Assembly: GCA_963989245.1 (NCBI GenBank) | Contig: OZ022348.1 | Span: forward strand, 652,713-716,712 | DNA from: Nansenia antarctica | Lineage: Eukaryota > Chordata > Actinopteri > Argentiniformes > Microstomatidae | DNA length: 64,000 nt | Direction: 5' to 3' | Shown here: positions 63,732-64,000 of the stretch, piece by piece | Numbering within the stretch: the first letter of the stretch is position 1 | How the letters are laid out: every line of letters begins with the position of its first letter | Notes under the pieces: generated by a model | Told to the model about the DNA's origin: nothing | The model's input: the letters and a program-made list of their open reading frames with translations, nothing else | Database searches by the model: none | Made by a program: the position numbers and the translations under genes

Positions 63732-64000
63732 TGCGCCTCCTTCTATGCTGCCCTCCTCCTCCTCCTCCTCCTCCTCCTCCTCCTATGCTGCCCTCCTCCT
63801 CCTCCTCCTCCTATGCTGCCCTCCTCCTCCTCCTCCTCCTCCTCCTCCTATGCTGCCCTGCTCCTCCTCCTCCTCCTCCTCCTCCTCTTCCTCCTATGCT
63901 GCCCTGCTCCTCCTCCTCCTCCTCCTCCTCCTCCTCCTATGCTGCCCTGCTCCTCCTCCTCCTCCTCCTCCTCCTATGCTGCCCTCCTCCTCTTCCTCCT
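63732..64000. repeat. (CCT)n with TATGCTGCC spacers
   Basis: Blocks of 8-14 CCT units separated by TATGCTGCCCTGC or TATGCTGCCCTCC about every 45-60 bp. The array continues past the window edge. Confidence 0.95.

Overview
This window looks like genomic DNA of a ray-finned (teleost) fish. Three signs point that way. Its genes have introns and belong to vertebrate families. Its repeats are the usual teleost mix: L2/CR1-type and I-type LINEs, tRNA-derived SINEs, Tc1 transposons, hAT- and Harbinger-like MITEs and very dense (CA)n tracts. Coding DNA is sparse. No bacterial features, CRISPR arrays, rRNA or functional tRNA genes were seen. The species cannot be named from the sequence.

Host genes. 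(1) 56-321 (+) is the last exon of a gene ending in a CARD domain like that of ASC/PYCARD. (2) 28258 down to 13387 (-) is a death-associated-protein-kinase (DAPK) family gene. I reconstructed 12 coding exons whose splice phases all agree. Eight encode a 276-residue kinase with all key catalytic motifs, and four encode a tail not expected in DAPKs: two nearly identical 194-codon exons, a 200-codon K/E-rich exon with an internal 58-codon duplication, and a final coiled-coil exon. The tail region is being reshaped by tandem duplication and transposon insertion. (3) 47408-51848 (+) is a four-exon gene of the TDRP/C1orf232-like family. Its last intron is about 600 bp of (CCT)n-like polypyrimidine.

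Repeat architecture. 0.5-2.3 kb: two LINE 3' ends and a SINE tail. 3.4-13.4 kb: a nested complex. Two inverted arms carry pieces of a PIN-like nuclease-family ORF and flank a rearranged (C-terminal half, then N-terminal half) retrotransposon of the type that encodes a restriction-like endonuclease. The right arm is split by an L2 LINE, which is itself split by a Tc1 transposon that carries a foreign exon-like insert. The left arm carries an L2 and a short telomere-repeat insertion. 15.4-18.7 kb: tandem exon-bearing units with MITEs. 25.7-27.6 kb: Tc1 relic in kinase intron 1. 30.4-31.8 kb: L2 endonuclease portion. 33.48-33.85 kb: a perfect 177-bp-arm palindrome. 37.25-42.59 kb: a complete I-type LINE with both ORFs open, apparently young. 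43.7-44.2 kb: hAT-like transposase relic. 53.6-64 kb: minisatellites and simple repeats, including a 2.4-kb array that appears to have grown from one end of a MITE.

The host genes show no operon-like cooperation. The main story is genome dynamics, above all a DAPK-like kinase whose C-terminal exons are being duplicated and remodelled.
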